From: Nitrobacter sp963807355
GTDB taxonomy: Bacteria; Pseudomonadota; Alphaproteobacteria; Rhizobiales; Xanthobacteraceae
Direction of reading: 5' to 3'
NCBI GenBank assembly: GCA_963807355.1
Contig: CAWEBX010000007.1
Span: forward strand, 1-64,000
DNA length: 64,000 nt
Below, piece after piece: positions 1 through 8,587 of the stretch. The notes beneath the pieces are model-generated. The model was not told where the DNA came from and did not search any database. It was given only the letters and a program-made list of their open reading frames with translations. The position numbers were made by a program, and so were the translations under genes. Position 1 is the first letter of the stretch, and the number at the start of each line of letters is the position of its first letter.

Positions 1-31
1 TGCCCGCGCCCGCTCGAGCGAAATGTTAGAA
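1..31 (+). repeat. Partial attC (right half)
   Basis: The first 24 bases resemble the right arm of the later attC sites (CGCTC..AGCGA), and R' GTTAGAA is at 25-31. The left half lies outside the window. Confidence 0.7.
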
Positions 32-290
32 CGCACACGTCTGAGTTCTCCAAAGCCACTTAAGTCCCTTGGCACCACATCTCTGGCGCTTTGCGCCCAT
101 CCGTGACACCCGATCGAAGGGCCCCCGCCGAAGCTGAGACGAAGAATGCCGCCGCTAACCCAGCGGCGCAACGGCGCAACGGCGCTTACCTTAACCGCCC
201 GATTCTGCGATTTGGCGCGCTAGACCGCGACCCGGAAGACCAGGCACTGGGACCTGGAATAAGGCGACAGAAAGAGCGATAGCATGGCGT

Positions 291-471
291 TCAAGCCTCT
301 GCCTTCGGCTTCCGGAACTTAAGGACGAACTGGTCGGTGTGGCCCCGGATCGACTTGTCGAACACAGTGGCGGTGCGCGGGTCGGCGGGATTGGCCAGCA
401 CCGTGCTCTCGCCTTGGAACCGTGGAGCCCGCTGATTCGACTTCGCGGCGCACCGTCGAAGGCTCGATGCG
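291..471 (-). pseudogene. C-terminal fragment of a class I SAM-dependent methyltransferase
   Basis: The minus strand reads to a stop at 291-293 through 42 residues ending TDQFVLKFRKPKAEA. This resembles the C-terminus of a family of small SAM-dependent methyltransferases that end in an IRGxTDQFVLxFRKP-like sequence. About 17 more residues (TVRREVESAG) continue upstream in a shifted frame. The SAM-binding half is not present. It lies in the first, over-long cassette. The family assignment is from memory of the tail motif only, so it is tentative. Confidence 0.45.
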
Positions 472-671
472 CGCTACGCTCGACGATGGCGCTGGCAACG
501 TACCGCGTATTCCGCCCTAGGACGTCGGTGGCGGATTCACGAGGATGGGAGAGGTCTTCGCGTAGAGACGGTTGGTCCACGTTCGGGACGCGACGAAGAG
601 AGCGACGAACCGTGTGAACCCATCGCGCCAACGGAGTTAGGCTTTCCGCCTCAACTGAACGGAGGTGGACG

Positions 672-1158
672 ATGAACGCGGAAACCACGACTAACAACCA
701 CGCGCGGAACCTGGTGCTGCTCGCCGGCTTCACGGCCGGTCTCGCGGACTTCCTGTTCGCGTCGATCACACGTTTGATGAATGGTGGATCGTGGATGGAT
801 CCGTGGAAAGGTGTGGCCGGCTGCCTCATCGGCGAGGCCGCGCGGGAGGGCGGCTTCGAGATAGTGCTGCTCGGCATCGCGCTCCACTTCTTCATCTGCT
901 TCTCGGCCGCGGCGATGCTGTACTTCATCCTGAAGAAGGCGCCGTTGCTGCCGCGGCAGTGGCTGCTGGTCGCCGTCGTGTACGGCATCGTGTTCATGCT
1001 CGTCATGAACTACGTGGTCGCGCCGCTGTCGCGCGCGGGACGGTCCTATCTACCCGGTAGAGACGCTGCCCATCAACGCGTTCTGGCACATCGTGCTGGT
1101 GGGGCTCACGTCGGCGTGGTTCGTCACGCGGGCGCTGAAGCCGGCGCCGGCGAGCTGA
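672..1158 (+). CDS. Small multi-pass membrane protein in an integron cassette
   Basis: The ORF starts at ATG 672 after a GGAGGTGG ribosome-binding site and encodes about 160 residues. Hydrophobic stretches at roughly residues 15-33, 65-85 and 98-118 and near the C-terminus suggest four membrane segments. Near 1045 the frame shifts. The protein then continues as PVETLPINAFWHIVLVGLTS and ends at TGA 1156-1158. I do not recognise a specific function. It is in cassette orientation (plus strand), unlike the fragments on either side of it. Confidence 0.7.
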
Positions 1159-1435
1159 GCCATTTGGTCGCCGGCCGCGTGCACGTCGGGCCCCTGGCGA
1201 CCCGAGGAACCTGATGATCGGGTATTGGCACACCGGATTGTTGCGTAACCGGGGCCAAAGTAAATTCCATTGCTATGCACCACTTGATGCGAATCGTCGT
1301 ACGTAACTGTGGGGCAGGCTGTGTTGTGTTTAAGACTGAGTCGAGCAGTCGGGCGCGAAATTGGGCTGCTTGAGCGAATGGCTTTAAGCAGTGAGCGCGA
1401 TCGATTCCGTCTTGGGTTCGCGCAGTTTCGATTCT
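1159..1435. other. Cassette 1 filler, nothing recognised
   Basis: This part of the first cassette lies between the membrane protein and the AlbA_2 fragment. I see no gene, RNA or strong repeat in it. Confidence 0.5.
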
Positions 1436-1645
1436 TCAGATCAGCATTCCGCCATCTGCGTTCGCAAATCCGGATAGTGCTGTCGAATAGGCCCTACGAT
1501 CAGATTCAACCAAATCACCGTTCCGGGAATCCTGCTTCTGCTTGAACTCGAGATACAGATCTTCTTCGCGCTGGAAACGCCGAAGCTCATCAAGGTCCTG
1601 CTCCGTTTGCAGCGCGTCGCACATTCGCCTGATGTGCTCTGCCAT
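1436..1645 (-). pseudogene. Truncated AlbA_2 (Schlafen-type) domain protein
   Basis: Sixty-nine residues starting MAEHIRRMCDALQTEQDLDE are readable on the minus strand. EDLYLEFKQKQD and STALSGFANADGG match the N-terminus of AlbA_2-domain ATP-binding/regulatory proteins, where ALSGFANADGG is a hallmark. The homology stops after GGMLI, so the rest of the domain and the ATPase part are missing. It is the last item in cassette 1, directly before the first complete attC. Confidence 0.6.
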
Positions 1646-1660
1646 GCGCTGGTTCCTACC

Positions 1661-1748
1661 GTCTAACGGTTGAGCTGAGCGGCGCGCACGCCGTCGTTTG
1701 TTCTTGGCACTTTATCCATCACGCGTCCGCTCCAGCGATTTGTTAGGC
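1661..1748 (+). repeat. attC 1
   Basis: R'' is GTCTAAC at 1661-1667 and R' is GTTAGGC at 1742-1748. The site is 88 bp. The centre (GTCGTTTGTTC) differs slightly from the later copies. Confidence 0.93.
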
Positions 1749-1769
1749 CACACACCGCACACCCTAGTT

Positions 1770-2163
1770 CTACTGACCAGTCGGTCCGCGCTCATAGAAT
1801 ATTTCGCCGTCGTCAGCGCTGACGTCAAAGAATCCAACGCCATATTTAATGGCTAGAGATCGCATGGTGCCACAAGTCTTCCCTCGGCCAGTGACCATGC
1901 GAACGTGACGTACACCACGCATTTACCTATGCAGTAGTCCGTAACGTGGGGATCATCGGCGTCGGACCTGTAAGGCCCGTTGATTGCCGGAAGTACTGCC
2001 GCATGTCATGGAACCACTTTTGAAGCGACGGGGTTGAGATGGTTGGATCGTCATAGGCGTGCCCCTCTCGACCACTCGGTTTGCCGGTGGTACCACGTCA
2101 TGAATTCCTGCCGGATCGCGTGGTGCGGCCGCCTGGTTCAAAGACCATCAGGTCGTAGCTCAT
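1770..2163 (-). pseudogene. MSYDLMVF-family small protein, frame-disrupted, antisense in its cassette
   Basis: The minus strand begins MSYDLMVFEP at 2163. It continues in shifted frames as RQEFMTWYHRQTEWS, then HAYDDPTISTPSLQKWFHDM, then DADDPHVTDYCIGKCVVYVT, and ends SLAIKYGVGFFDVSADDGE. These pieces, in order, match a widespread family of about 130-residue proteins of unknown function. At least three frame breaks separate them. They are either sequence errors or true decay. The gene runs opposite to the usual cassette direction. Confidence 0.75.
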
Positions 2164-2177
2164 GAGCTAGCTCTGTC

Positions 2178-2265
2178 GCCTAACGGTTGAGCTGAGCGGC
2201 GCGCACGCCGACGTTTGGGCTTGGCACTTTATCCCTCACGCGTCCGCTCCAGCGAGGTGTTAGGC
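2178..2265 (+). repeat. attC 2
   Basis: R'' is GCCTAAC 2178-2184 and R' is GTTAGGC 2259-2265. This is the variant with GAGGT instead of GATTT before R'. Confidence 0.95.
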
Positions 2266-2273
2266 GTCACTCG

Positions 2274-2609
2274 CTACTCGCTATTCGCAACTCGAGCCAG
2301 CCGCTTCGTCCCAAAGGCGTCACTCGACGAGCTTAGGACATCTGCCATCTCAGCGTTGTGGCCTTCGTGGTCGACAAATGCGGCGACGTTGAGATGCGGA
2401 TCGTAATGCCCACGAGCAGCGACGATCTCGAGGCCTGACAGAGTCGGCTCCTGCCCTGATGCATGGGGACTTGGCGATGCCGCCGGAGTCGACTGGCTGA
2501 CGGTCCGGCTTTAGTGAGAGCTGCCGCAATTGCCTGGGCGATCACGCATCGACATCGATGCTGGGCAATGCGCACGCTGGTATCGCTTGATCGCGGCCTG
2601 ATCGATCAT
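2274..2609 (-). pseudogene. Unknown cassette protein, frame-disrupted, antisense
   Basis: The minus strand can start MIDQAAIKRYQRA at 2609. After frame breaks it reads LEIVAARGHYDPHLNVAAFV and HEGHNAEMADVLSSSSDAFG, ending RLARVANSE at the stop 2274-2276. The composition of the C-terminal 55 residues is clearly protein-like, unlike the antisense frames of later cassettes. I do not recognise a named family. Like its left neighbour it runs against cassette direction. Confidence 0.6.
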
Positions 2610-2690
2610 CGCTCATGGACGTTCCCGCGACAACGCAAGCGCAGGCTCGAGGACCGAGCATAGTCGCGAGAAGCGGTACGTCTCAGTGAC

Positions 2691-2778
2691 GCCTAACGGT
2701 TGAGCTGAGCGGCGCGCACGCCGGCGTATGAGCTTGGCACTTTATCTTTCACGCGTCCGCTCCAGCGATTTGTTAGGC
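2691..2778 (+). repeat. attC 3
   Basis: R'' is GCCTAAC 2691-2697 and R' is GTTAGGC 2772-2778, 88 bp. Confidence 0.95.
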
Positions 2779-3197
2779 GGCATCTCGGGCATAATCGTCA
2801 CTACCAGGGGAGGGTGCGGACGTGCGTTGCGGCGAGTCCCTCCGAACGACAAGCGGCGAGTGTCCGACAAGGTCCCGACAGGCAGCGTTGTTCGGCGCCA
2901 CGGGCACGATGCCGCGATCCCAGCGAGAACGGCGCAACACCGCCCCACGAGTCTTGGGGATGAGCCAACGGCTCGCGCACCGACGGAGTTCGGCAGCGCG
3001 CGATTCCCCAGTCGGCCGCCCGCAAACGCGAGGGGTCGCCATCGCCGAGTAGCAACTCGGCGCGCCCGATCTTCGATGCACAGCCATGATTCGAGCAGGC
3101 CATTCGGCGCGGAGACGTCTCTGGCGCGTACACGCGGCGCAAAGAGGCGACTGCTCGGCCTGCTCGATGTAGCTGCAACTGCGGTGCCATTCAGCGC
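2779..3197. other. Cassette 4 interior, no recognisable gene
   Basis: Open frames exist on both strands but are rich in R, A, S and T with no protein-like pattern. Homopolymer content is ordinary: about 14 runs of three or more by eye in 419 bp. That makes it a useful control for the cassettes that follow. Confidence 0.55.
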
Positions 3198-3285
3198 GCC
3201 TAACGGTTGAGCTGAGCGGCGCGCACGCCGACGTATGAGCTTGGCACTTTATCTTTCACGCGTCCGCTCCAGCGATTTGTTAGGC
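3198..3285 (+). repeat. attC 4
   Basis: R'' is GCCTAAC 3198-3204 and R' is GTTAGGC 3279-3285, 88 bp. Confidence 0.95.
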
Positions 3286-3686
3286 TGTCAGCTCGCATTA
3301 TCGCGACCTCAAGGGCCGCCGCGATCGTGCTGACGCGAGAATCCGCACTCTGCATGCTCATTTGCCTCCGCAGCTGCAGCGCTTCGCATACGAGAATTTC
3401 GATCCGCAGAGTAGTCGACGTAATCCATGCGACAGGACGCACAGAGCCTGCCATCGCACGCGAGCGCCACGATCTCGGCGTAGCGACATTGCCACGAGTA
3501 ATCGTCCTGGGCTAGACGCGCATGATCAACGCCAGCGTCTGAAGAGCAGCTCCGGCTCACTCGCGGCCAGATAGGGCCTAGGGGGAATGCCAGTCGAGCG
3601 TCGACTCGAGATCGCGGAGCACGGTCCCAGACTGGCGCACGCGACAGCGATGCGCGGTGCGTCTTGCGGTCAGTAGCGCTCATGAC
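3286..3686. other. Cassette 5 interior, no recognisable gene
   Basis: I see no convincing reading frame. A Cys-containing minus-strand stretch (LCASCRMDYVDYS) is too short to call. About seven homopolymer runs of three or more in 401 bp place it between cassette 4 and the depleted cassettes. Confidence 0.5.
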
Positions 3687-3774
3687 GCCTAACGGTTGAG
3701 CTGAGCGGCGCGCACGCCGACGTTTGAGCTTGGCACTTTATCTTTCACGCGTCCGCTCCAGCGAGGTGTTAGGC
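3687..3774 (+). repeat. attC 5
   Basis: R'' is GCCTAAC 3687-3693 and R' is GTTAGGC 3768-3774. GAGGT variant. Confidence 0.95.
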
Positions 3775-4220
3775 GTCACTGGCGTCAGCATGGCGTTCAG
3801 CCCTGAACAGTTGCCTGCGAGGATCGCCTGCCAATTCGCCGCATCGATTCGAAGGCATGCCGACTGCTCTCGAGGCTTGCCAGCGATCTGAGCACGGCTG
3901 ACGTCCACCACGCTCGAAGACGCAGAGCCACATCGCTGACGCCATGTGAGTGCGCACTCCCGGAAGGTGCTGACCGCTGCCGGCAAGAACTGCCATGCGA
4001 ACCCGCATCGAGCTCAGTCGCAGTCCGCCAATGCTGGCGAACCGAGCGCTTGCCGTCTCCGAGCATCAGATAGCGACGCAGCGCGCTCGAGGCTGAGCTC
4101 GGCAATGCCATCCGCGCGCGTCGATCACGTCGAGCGTGCTCGACGTGCAGGACTCAGTCAGGCAGCGCAGCGATCGATCGCAACCGACGGCGGATTGGAC
4201 TGTCGAGGCACTCACGTGAC
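3775..4220. other. Cassette 6 interior, non-coding, homopolymer-depleted
   Basis: No protein-like frame on either strand. By eye only three runs of three identical bases (all CCC) occur in 446 bp. Short words such as GATC, TCGA, AGCT and GCGC are very frequent. Confidence 0.6.
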
Positions 4221-4308
4221 GCCTAACGGTTGAGCTGAGCGGCGCGCACGCCGACGTATGAGCTTGGCACTTTATCCCTCACGCGTCCGCTCCAGCGATT
4301 TGTTAGGC
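4221..4308 (+). repeat. attC 6
   Basis: R'' is GCCTAAC 4221-4227 and R' is GTTAGGC 4302-4308. Confidence 0.95.
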
Positions 4309-4621
4309 GTCAAGACGGCGCATCGACAGCGTCAACGACCACCAAGTCGAGCATGCCTAGCCACTTGCGATTCAGCTCGAGTACGCATGATCGTCGCGAG
4401 CCGAAGCCTCACGAGCGTACCTGCATACGAGCACACCGCGAACTATCGCACGCTGCAGATTCTTCGCGACGCCAGCGAGATATGCAACTAGGCCGACAGC
4501 GTCGGCGACTCGACGATCGGCACCCGTTGTGACCGCGCAGCCAGGCGACGCGATGCTGCTCCGAGCCATGCCGAGTGCTTCTGCGTCTGCGAGCGCAGTG
4601 CATGGCTTGCGATGCCATGAC
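4309..4621. other. Cassette 7 interior, non-coding, homopolymer-depleted
   Basis: No protein-like frame. One run of three (CCC near 4522) in 313 bp. Confidence 0.6.
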
Positions 4622-4709
4622 GCCTAACGGTTGAGCTGAGCGGCGCGCACGCCGATGTCTGAGCTTGGCACTTTATCTCTCACGCGTCCGCTCCAGCGAT
4701 TTGTTAGGC
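4622..4709 (+). repeat. attC 7
   Basis: R'' is GCCTAAC 4622-4628 and R' is GTTAGGC 4703-4709. Confidence 0.95.
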
Positions 4710-5078
4710 GGCATCCGCGACGCTCTCGGCCGATCAGGTCAACCGATCCACCAGCCGAGTGCGCTACTCCACGCCGAACGAGCGTAACGAACGTTCCAAG
4801 CGGAACGAATCTCGATGCCAGGCGCGCACGACTCGTGCGATGCTGAACAGCCGAATAGAGGTTCGCCGCTTCCAGACCGCGGGCAATCGCTAGCGCACCT
4901 GCCGATCCGCGTGTCGGTCGCTTGAAGAGCGAACGAGCTACGATGCACCGGCAATCTAGGAGCAGACGCCGAATGCCACGTCAGCCGACGCGAAGCCGAC
5001 AGGACTCGTCCAACTGTGAACTGCGGAGCACTGACTGCGGAAGGAGCATCGGAGACATTGGCGTGACGCGCTCATGCC
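4710..5078. other. Cassette 8 interior, non-coding, homopolymer-depleted
   Basis: No protein-like frame. One run of three (GGG near 4881) in 369 bp. Confidence 0.6.
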
Positions 5079-5166
5079 GCCTAACGGTTGAGCTGAGCGG
5101 CGCGCACGCCGACGTATGAGCTTGGCACTTTATCTTTCACGCGTCCGCTCCAGCGATTTGTTAGGC
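5079..5166 (+). repeat. attC 8
   Basis: R'' is GCCTAAC 5079-5085 and R' is GTTAGGC 5160-5166. Confidence 0.95.
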
Positions 5167-5639
5167 GCGTCACTCGCGACAGCGCAACTCCGAGTCGAAT
5201 CTCTGCATCGAAGTCACGTCCCGACCATGCACGCGAGTCGTCGAAGCGTATCACTCTGCATAGCTGACAGCCTCGCGTCAGCGATCCACGAACCGGCATC
5301 GAGATTCGATACATACGCTCAGTACAAAGCCAATGACGGCGAACCGCTTGCCACGGCAATCGGCCTGCAATGCCGATGCTCGTCGACCATCGCTGACGGC
5401 ACTACGACCTGCATCACGCTTCGCAGCGCGATCGAACATTGCTATGTACGAATGTGATGCGACGTTGCACCGAAGCTGCTCAGCCGAAGCAGTCACAACT
5501 CAATCCGATCCAGAGCTGGAGCATCGGCGCTCACGCCGCAACTCGCTGAATGCCGAGATTGCAGCGGCCAGCGCCAAGTACTGCAGTGCGTAACTGCGGC
5601 CGAGAGAACGCGCGATCGACAATGCACTGCTCGCATGCC
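5167..5639. other. Cassette 9 interior, non-coding, homopolymer-depleted
   Basis: No protein-like frame. Two runs of three (CCC near 5220, AAA near 5326) in 473 bp. Confidence 0.6.
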
Positions 5640-5727
5640 GCCTAACGGTTGAGCTGAGCGGCGCGCGCGCCGACGTATGAGCTTGGCACTTTATCCCTCA
5701 CGCGTCCGCTCCAGCGATTTGTTAGGC
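5640..5727 (+). repeat. attC 9
   Basis: R'' is GCCTAAC 5640-5646 and R' is GTTAGGC 5721-5727. Confidence 0.95.
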
Positions 5728-6107
5728 GGCATCGGCGCGTCGACAGAGTCCGAGCACTCGCCAGACTATGCAACGCGCAGCTGGCCAGAATGCAATCGCC
5801 AGCATGTCGATCGGCAATGACGCAGTCATGGCGCCTCGATGAAATCGGCTGCGACCAGCGACATTGCCACAGCCGATTGGCATAGCGCTCAATCAGAGCT
5901 GCGCCTGAGCGACTGATGCGGTGGCCAGCATGCCTGCGAGACGTCGCAACGCGCGCCGTGATGAAGCCGTCGACGCAAGCGACCTCGCACGTCAAGATGC
6001 GACTCGTCTGAGTCGACATAGCCGCAACGACGCAATGCGGCCGTACTGACGTCGCCGATAGCGCGAGCGCCAATGCGAAGGCTGCACGCGTGAGTCACGT
6101 GCATGCC
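5728..6107. other. Cassette 10 interior, non-coding, homopolymer-depleted
   Basis: No protein-like frame. One run of three (AAA near 5842) in 380 bp. Confidence 0.6.
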
Positions 6108-6195
6108 GCCTAACGGTTGAGCTGAGCGGCGCGCACGCCGACGTATGAGCTTGGCACTTTATCTCTCACGCGTCCGCTCCAGCGATTTGTTAGGC
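6108..6195 (+). repeat. attC 10
   Basis: R'' is GCCTAAC 6108-6114 and R' is GTTAGGC 6189-6195. Confidence 0.95.
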
Positions 6196-6516
6196 GGCAT
6201 CAGCGATCTGACGCTGCTCGACCGTTTCGAGCGCCAGAAGCCTTGCAAGTACTCAGCGACGCCGATGCCGTCGTACTGTCATCGGACAGTGCCATGCGAG
6301 TCGCATGCTCGCCAGACGGCAGGCATCTGTGCGTACAGCACGTGTCGAACGTCCAAGCGAGTGCTCGCATGGAGCTCGCGCGAACTCAGCGTCGTGCCGC
6401 GTACCACGCGCAGTCGTGCCATCGCTGAGCTCATACTAGCAGAGACCGCAATCCGAACTCTGCGCGAACGCACGATGTCACGAGCTCGAGCTGACGTCGG
6501 CCATGCGTTCACTGCC
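6196..6516. other. Cassette 11 interior, non-coding, homopolymer-depleted
   Basis: No protein-like frame. One run of three (TTT near 6225) in 321 bp. Confidence 0.6.
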
Positions 6517-6604
6517 GCCTAACGGTTGAGCTGAGCGGCGCGCACGCCGACGTTTGAGCTTGGCACTTTATCTTTCACGCGTCCGCTCCAGCGATTTGTT
6601 AGGC
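6517..6604 (+). repeat. attC 11
   Basis: R'' is GCCTAAC 6517-6523 and R' is GTTAGGC 6598-6604. Confidence 0.95.
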
Positions 6605-6931
6605 GCACGTCAGCTCGCGATGTCGATGCGCCACTGACCTCGCTGGCGTTCGCAGCTCACGTGACAGCAGATCGAAGCGCACTCGCCGAAGCTCGAGCGC
6701 AGATGCCGACCGCGAACTCAGCGTCGCAGACCACAGCTTGCCGTAGCCGCTTCGGCGAGCTGACGAGTGCTAGCCAGACGCTGCGATCGATGCCAGACTT
6801 GCGAACGACCGCTCGCTCGCCAGTGCTGATCGAACAGCTGAGTCGGTGCAGCACTCGACGACTGCGAGCGATGCCGTCGGCAACGAAGTGCGATCGCGCA
6901 GCTGATCGTGCGCATGCGACTGATCATGCGC
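6605..6931. other. Cassette 12 interior, non-coding, no homopolymer run of three
   Basis: I found no run of three identical bases in 327 bp. A plus-strand open frame exists (from 6661), but it consists almost entirely of A, R, S, T and Q and runs into the attC, so I do not call it a gene. Confidence 0.65.
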
Positions 6932-7019
6932 GCCTAACGGTTGAGCTGAGCGGCGCGCACGCCGACGTATGAGCTTGGCACTTTATCTCTCACGCGTCCG
7001 CTCCAGCGATTTGTTAGGC
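6932..7019 (+). repeat. attC 12
   Basis: R'' is GCCTAAC 6932-6938 and R' is GTTAGGC 7013-7019. Confidence 0.95.
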
Positions 7020-7420
7020 GCGCACCACTGCGCCGTGACCGACGAGCGCTCACGACTGACGCGTCCAGTTGACGCGACACAAGCTGTCGATACGCTGCAC
7101 GCCACCAACGTCTGCGCGAATGTCGACAGCATCACCGCTGAGCGCTGCCACTGACGCGTCGAGAGCTGCGATCACGCGTCAGCAGCGTCGTACGCGTGAG
7201 CCGCGCAGCTCAGATCGCCAGCGCGATGCCACCGCTGCTTGCGACATCGCGGATCAGCCGCTCGTCGATTCGAGCGAGCCATGGCGAGCAGTCGACTGCA
7301 GCGCACCAGGACCAGTACGCAACTCGCAGCGCTGGCCGCTCGGAATCGCATCGAGCTGCAACTGCCAGTCGACCGCGACAGCTCGCGCATAAGTGCGAAG
7401 CATGATGCGCATCGCATGCC
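7020..7420. other. Cassette 13 interior, non-coding, no homopolymer run of three
   Basis: I found no run of three identical bases in 401 bp. No protein-like frame on either strand. Confidence 0.65.
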
Positions 7421-7508
7421 GCCTAACGGTTGAGCTGAGCGGCGCGCACGCCGACGTATGGGCTTGGCACTTTATCTTTCACGCGTCCGCTCCAGCGAGG
7501 TGTTAGAA
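7421..7508 (+). repeat. attC 13
   Basis: R'' is GCCTAAC 7421-7427. The right box is GTTAGAA 7502-7508, because it belongs to the next cassette's 5' end. GAGGT variant. Confidence 0.93.
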
Positions 7509-7880
7509 CGCACACGTCTGGGTTCTCCGAAGCCGATTCAGTCTCTTGGCACTACCTATCTGGCGCTTCGCGCCCATCCGTGACACCCGATCGAAGGGCT
7601 CTCGCCGAAGCTGATGCGCAGGATGCCGCCGAGGACGCAGCGGCGCAACACCGCTTACCTTAACCGCCAGAAACTCCACGTTCGGCGAGCCGAGACCGCG
7701 AATCATGGATCGGCCAGGCACGTGATAGCTGGACCGGACTTGCGATTGATCTCGGGGGCTCGGTCGAGCAGCGCGTTGACCTGCTGACGTTGGTCGCTGC
7801 TAACTTGCGAGGTGCGGCTCACTCGATGCGCCGCGATCGAAGCAAGACTGCGTCGATCTTCGCTCTGAATGATTTGTGCG
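7509..7880. repeat. Cassette 14 interior, partial duplicate of the start of cassette 1
   Basis: Bases 7503 to about 7700 are clearly homologous to bases 26 to about 230. Both begin TTAGAACGCACACGTCTG and share the blocks CGCCCATCCGTGACACCCGA, GCCGAAGCTGA, GCAGCGGCGCAAC and GCTTACCTTAACCGCC. They then diverge. No convincing protein is encoded in either copy. Confidence 0.8.
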
Positions 7881-7968
7881 TTCTAACGGTTGAGCTGAGC
7901 GGCGCGCACGCCGACGTATGAGCTTGGCACTTTATCCCTCACGCGTCCGCTCCAGCGAGGTGTTAGGC
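7881..7968 (+). repeat. attC 14
   Basis: R'' is TTCTAAC 7881-7887 and R' is GTTAGGC 7962-7968. GAGGT variant. Confidence 0.93.
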
Positions 7969-8254
7969 GGCATTTGGCGCGACACCGACGGCCACTTTCC
8001 CTGGCGCTCGCGCCATCTGGCGGCTTCGCAGCCCGATTCGTTGCACGCACGGATCGAGCGGGAAGCGCTCTCACCGAAGCTGCCGAATCGACGACGTAGG
8101 GCGCGTAGCTTACATACCGCGCGGGCATCACGATCGCCAGGTTGATCCACCTACCAGGCCCCATCCGACGTAGGATCTCTTCGCCAATGCGGATGCTCTG
8201 CCATGGACGCTCGCTCTTGCGAGCTTGTCGATGACAGCTGCTCGCATCGGACAT
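7969..8254 (-). CDS. Possible small cassette ORF, antisense
   Basis: A minus-strand frame opens at ATG 8254. It contains RPWQSIRIGEEILRRMGPGR followed by WINLAIVMPARYVSYAPYVV, which is protein-like in composition. It then becomes R/A-rich and stays open through the left attC (stop near 7883), a sign of a possible frame error before the attC. No family recognised. Confidence 0.35.
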
Positions 8255-8257
8255 GTC

Positions 8258-8345
8258 GTCTAACGGTTGAGCTGAGCGGCGCGCGCGCCGCTGTATGAGC
8301 TTGGCACTTTATCTCTCACGCGTCCGCTCCAGCGATTTGTTAGGC
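8258..8345 (+). repeat. attC 15
   Basis: R'' is GTCTAAC 8258-8264 and R' is GTTAGGC 8339-8345. This is the last complete attC. Confidence 0.93.
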
Positions 8346-8587
8346 GGCACTGAGACTAGAGCGCTGCCTGTCGAGATAGCGAACGTATTCGACTGCGCCA
8401 CTCGGTCGTAAGGCGGGCCGTATCCGACTCTGTGACCGCCGATGCACCGGCGCAATGGCATTGAGCCCGCATGGACTACCGGTGAGACCACTATCAAGCG
8501 TCAGCTCAGATCGAATTTGCGCATGGCAACCGTCCGACTTATCAGCCCTTCGAAGAGCTTGCGTGGCTGCATGGTATGCTGCATGAC
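8346..8587. other. Cassette 16 interior (last cassette)
   Basis: A short minus-strand frame starting MQHTMQPRKLFEGLISR near the right end looks protein-like but stops after 27 residues. Another frame on that strand continues into attC 15 and ends PPNKSLERTRER. I cannot decide whether either is expressed. Confidence 0.35.

Noticed and set aside
6661..6972. 103-residue plus-strand ORF in cassette 12
   Set aside because: Almost only A, R, S, T and Q with no hydrophobic pattern. It runs into the attC and has no ribosome-binding site.
3775..7420. Synthetic (designed) DNA as the origin of the homopolymer-poor cassettes
   Set aside because: Homopolymer avoidance is typical of designed DNA, but these segments alternate with natural attC sites and intergrade with ordinary cassettes. 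I keep it only as something to exclude.
2728..8145. Recurrent ORFs starting MSLALYLSRVRSSDLLG and ending RWSGRVKDKVPSSYVG or similar
   Set aside because: These are translations of the attC itself in the two directions, extended by chance into cassettes.
1661..8345. CRISPR array (regular repeats with unique spacers)
   Set aside because: Repeats are 88 bp with inverted R boxes and spacers are 240-470 bp, which is attC geometry. No cas genes are present.
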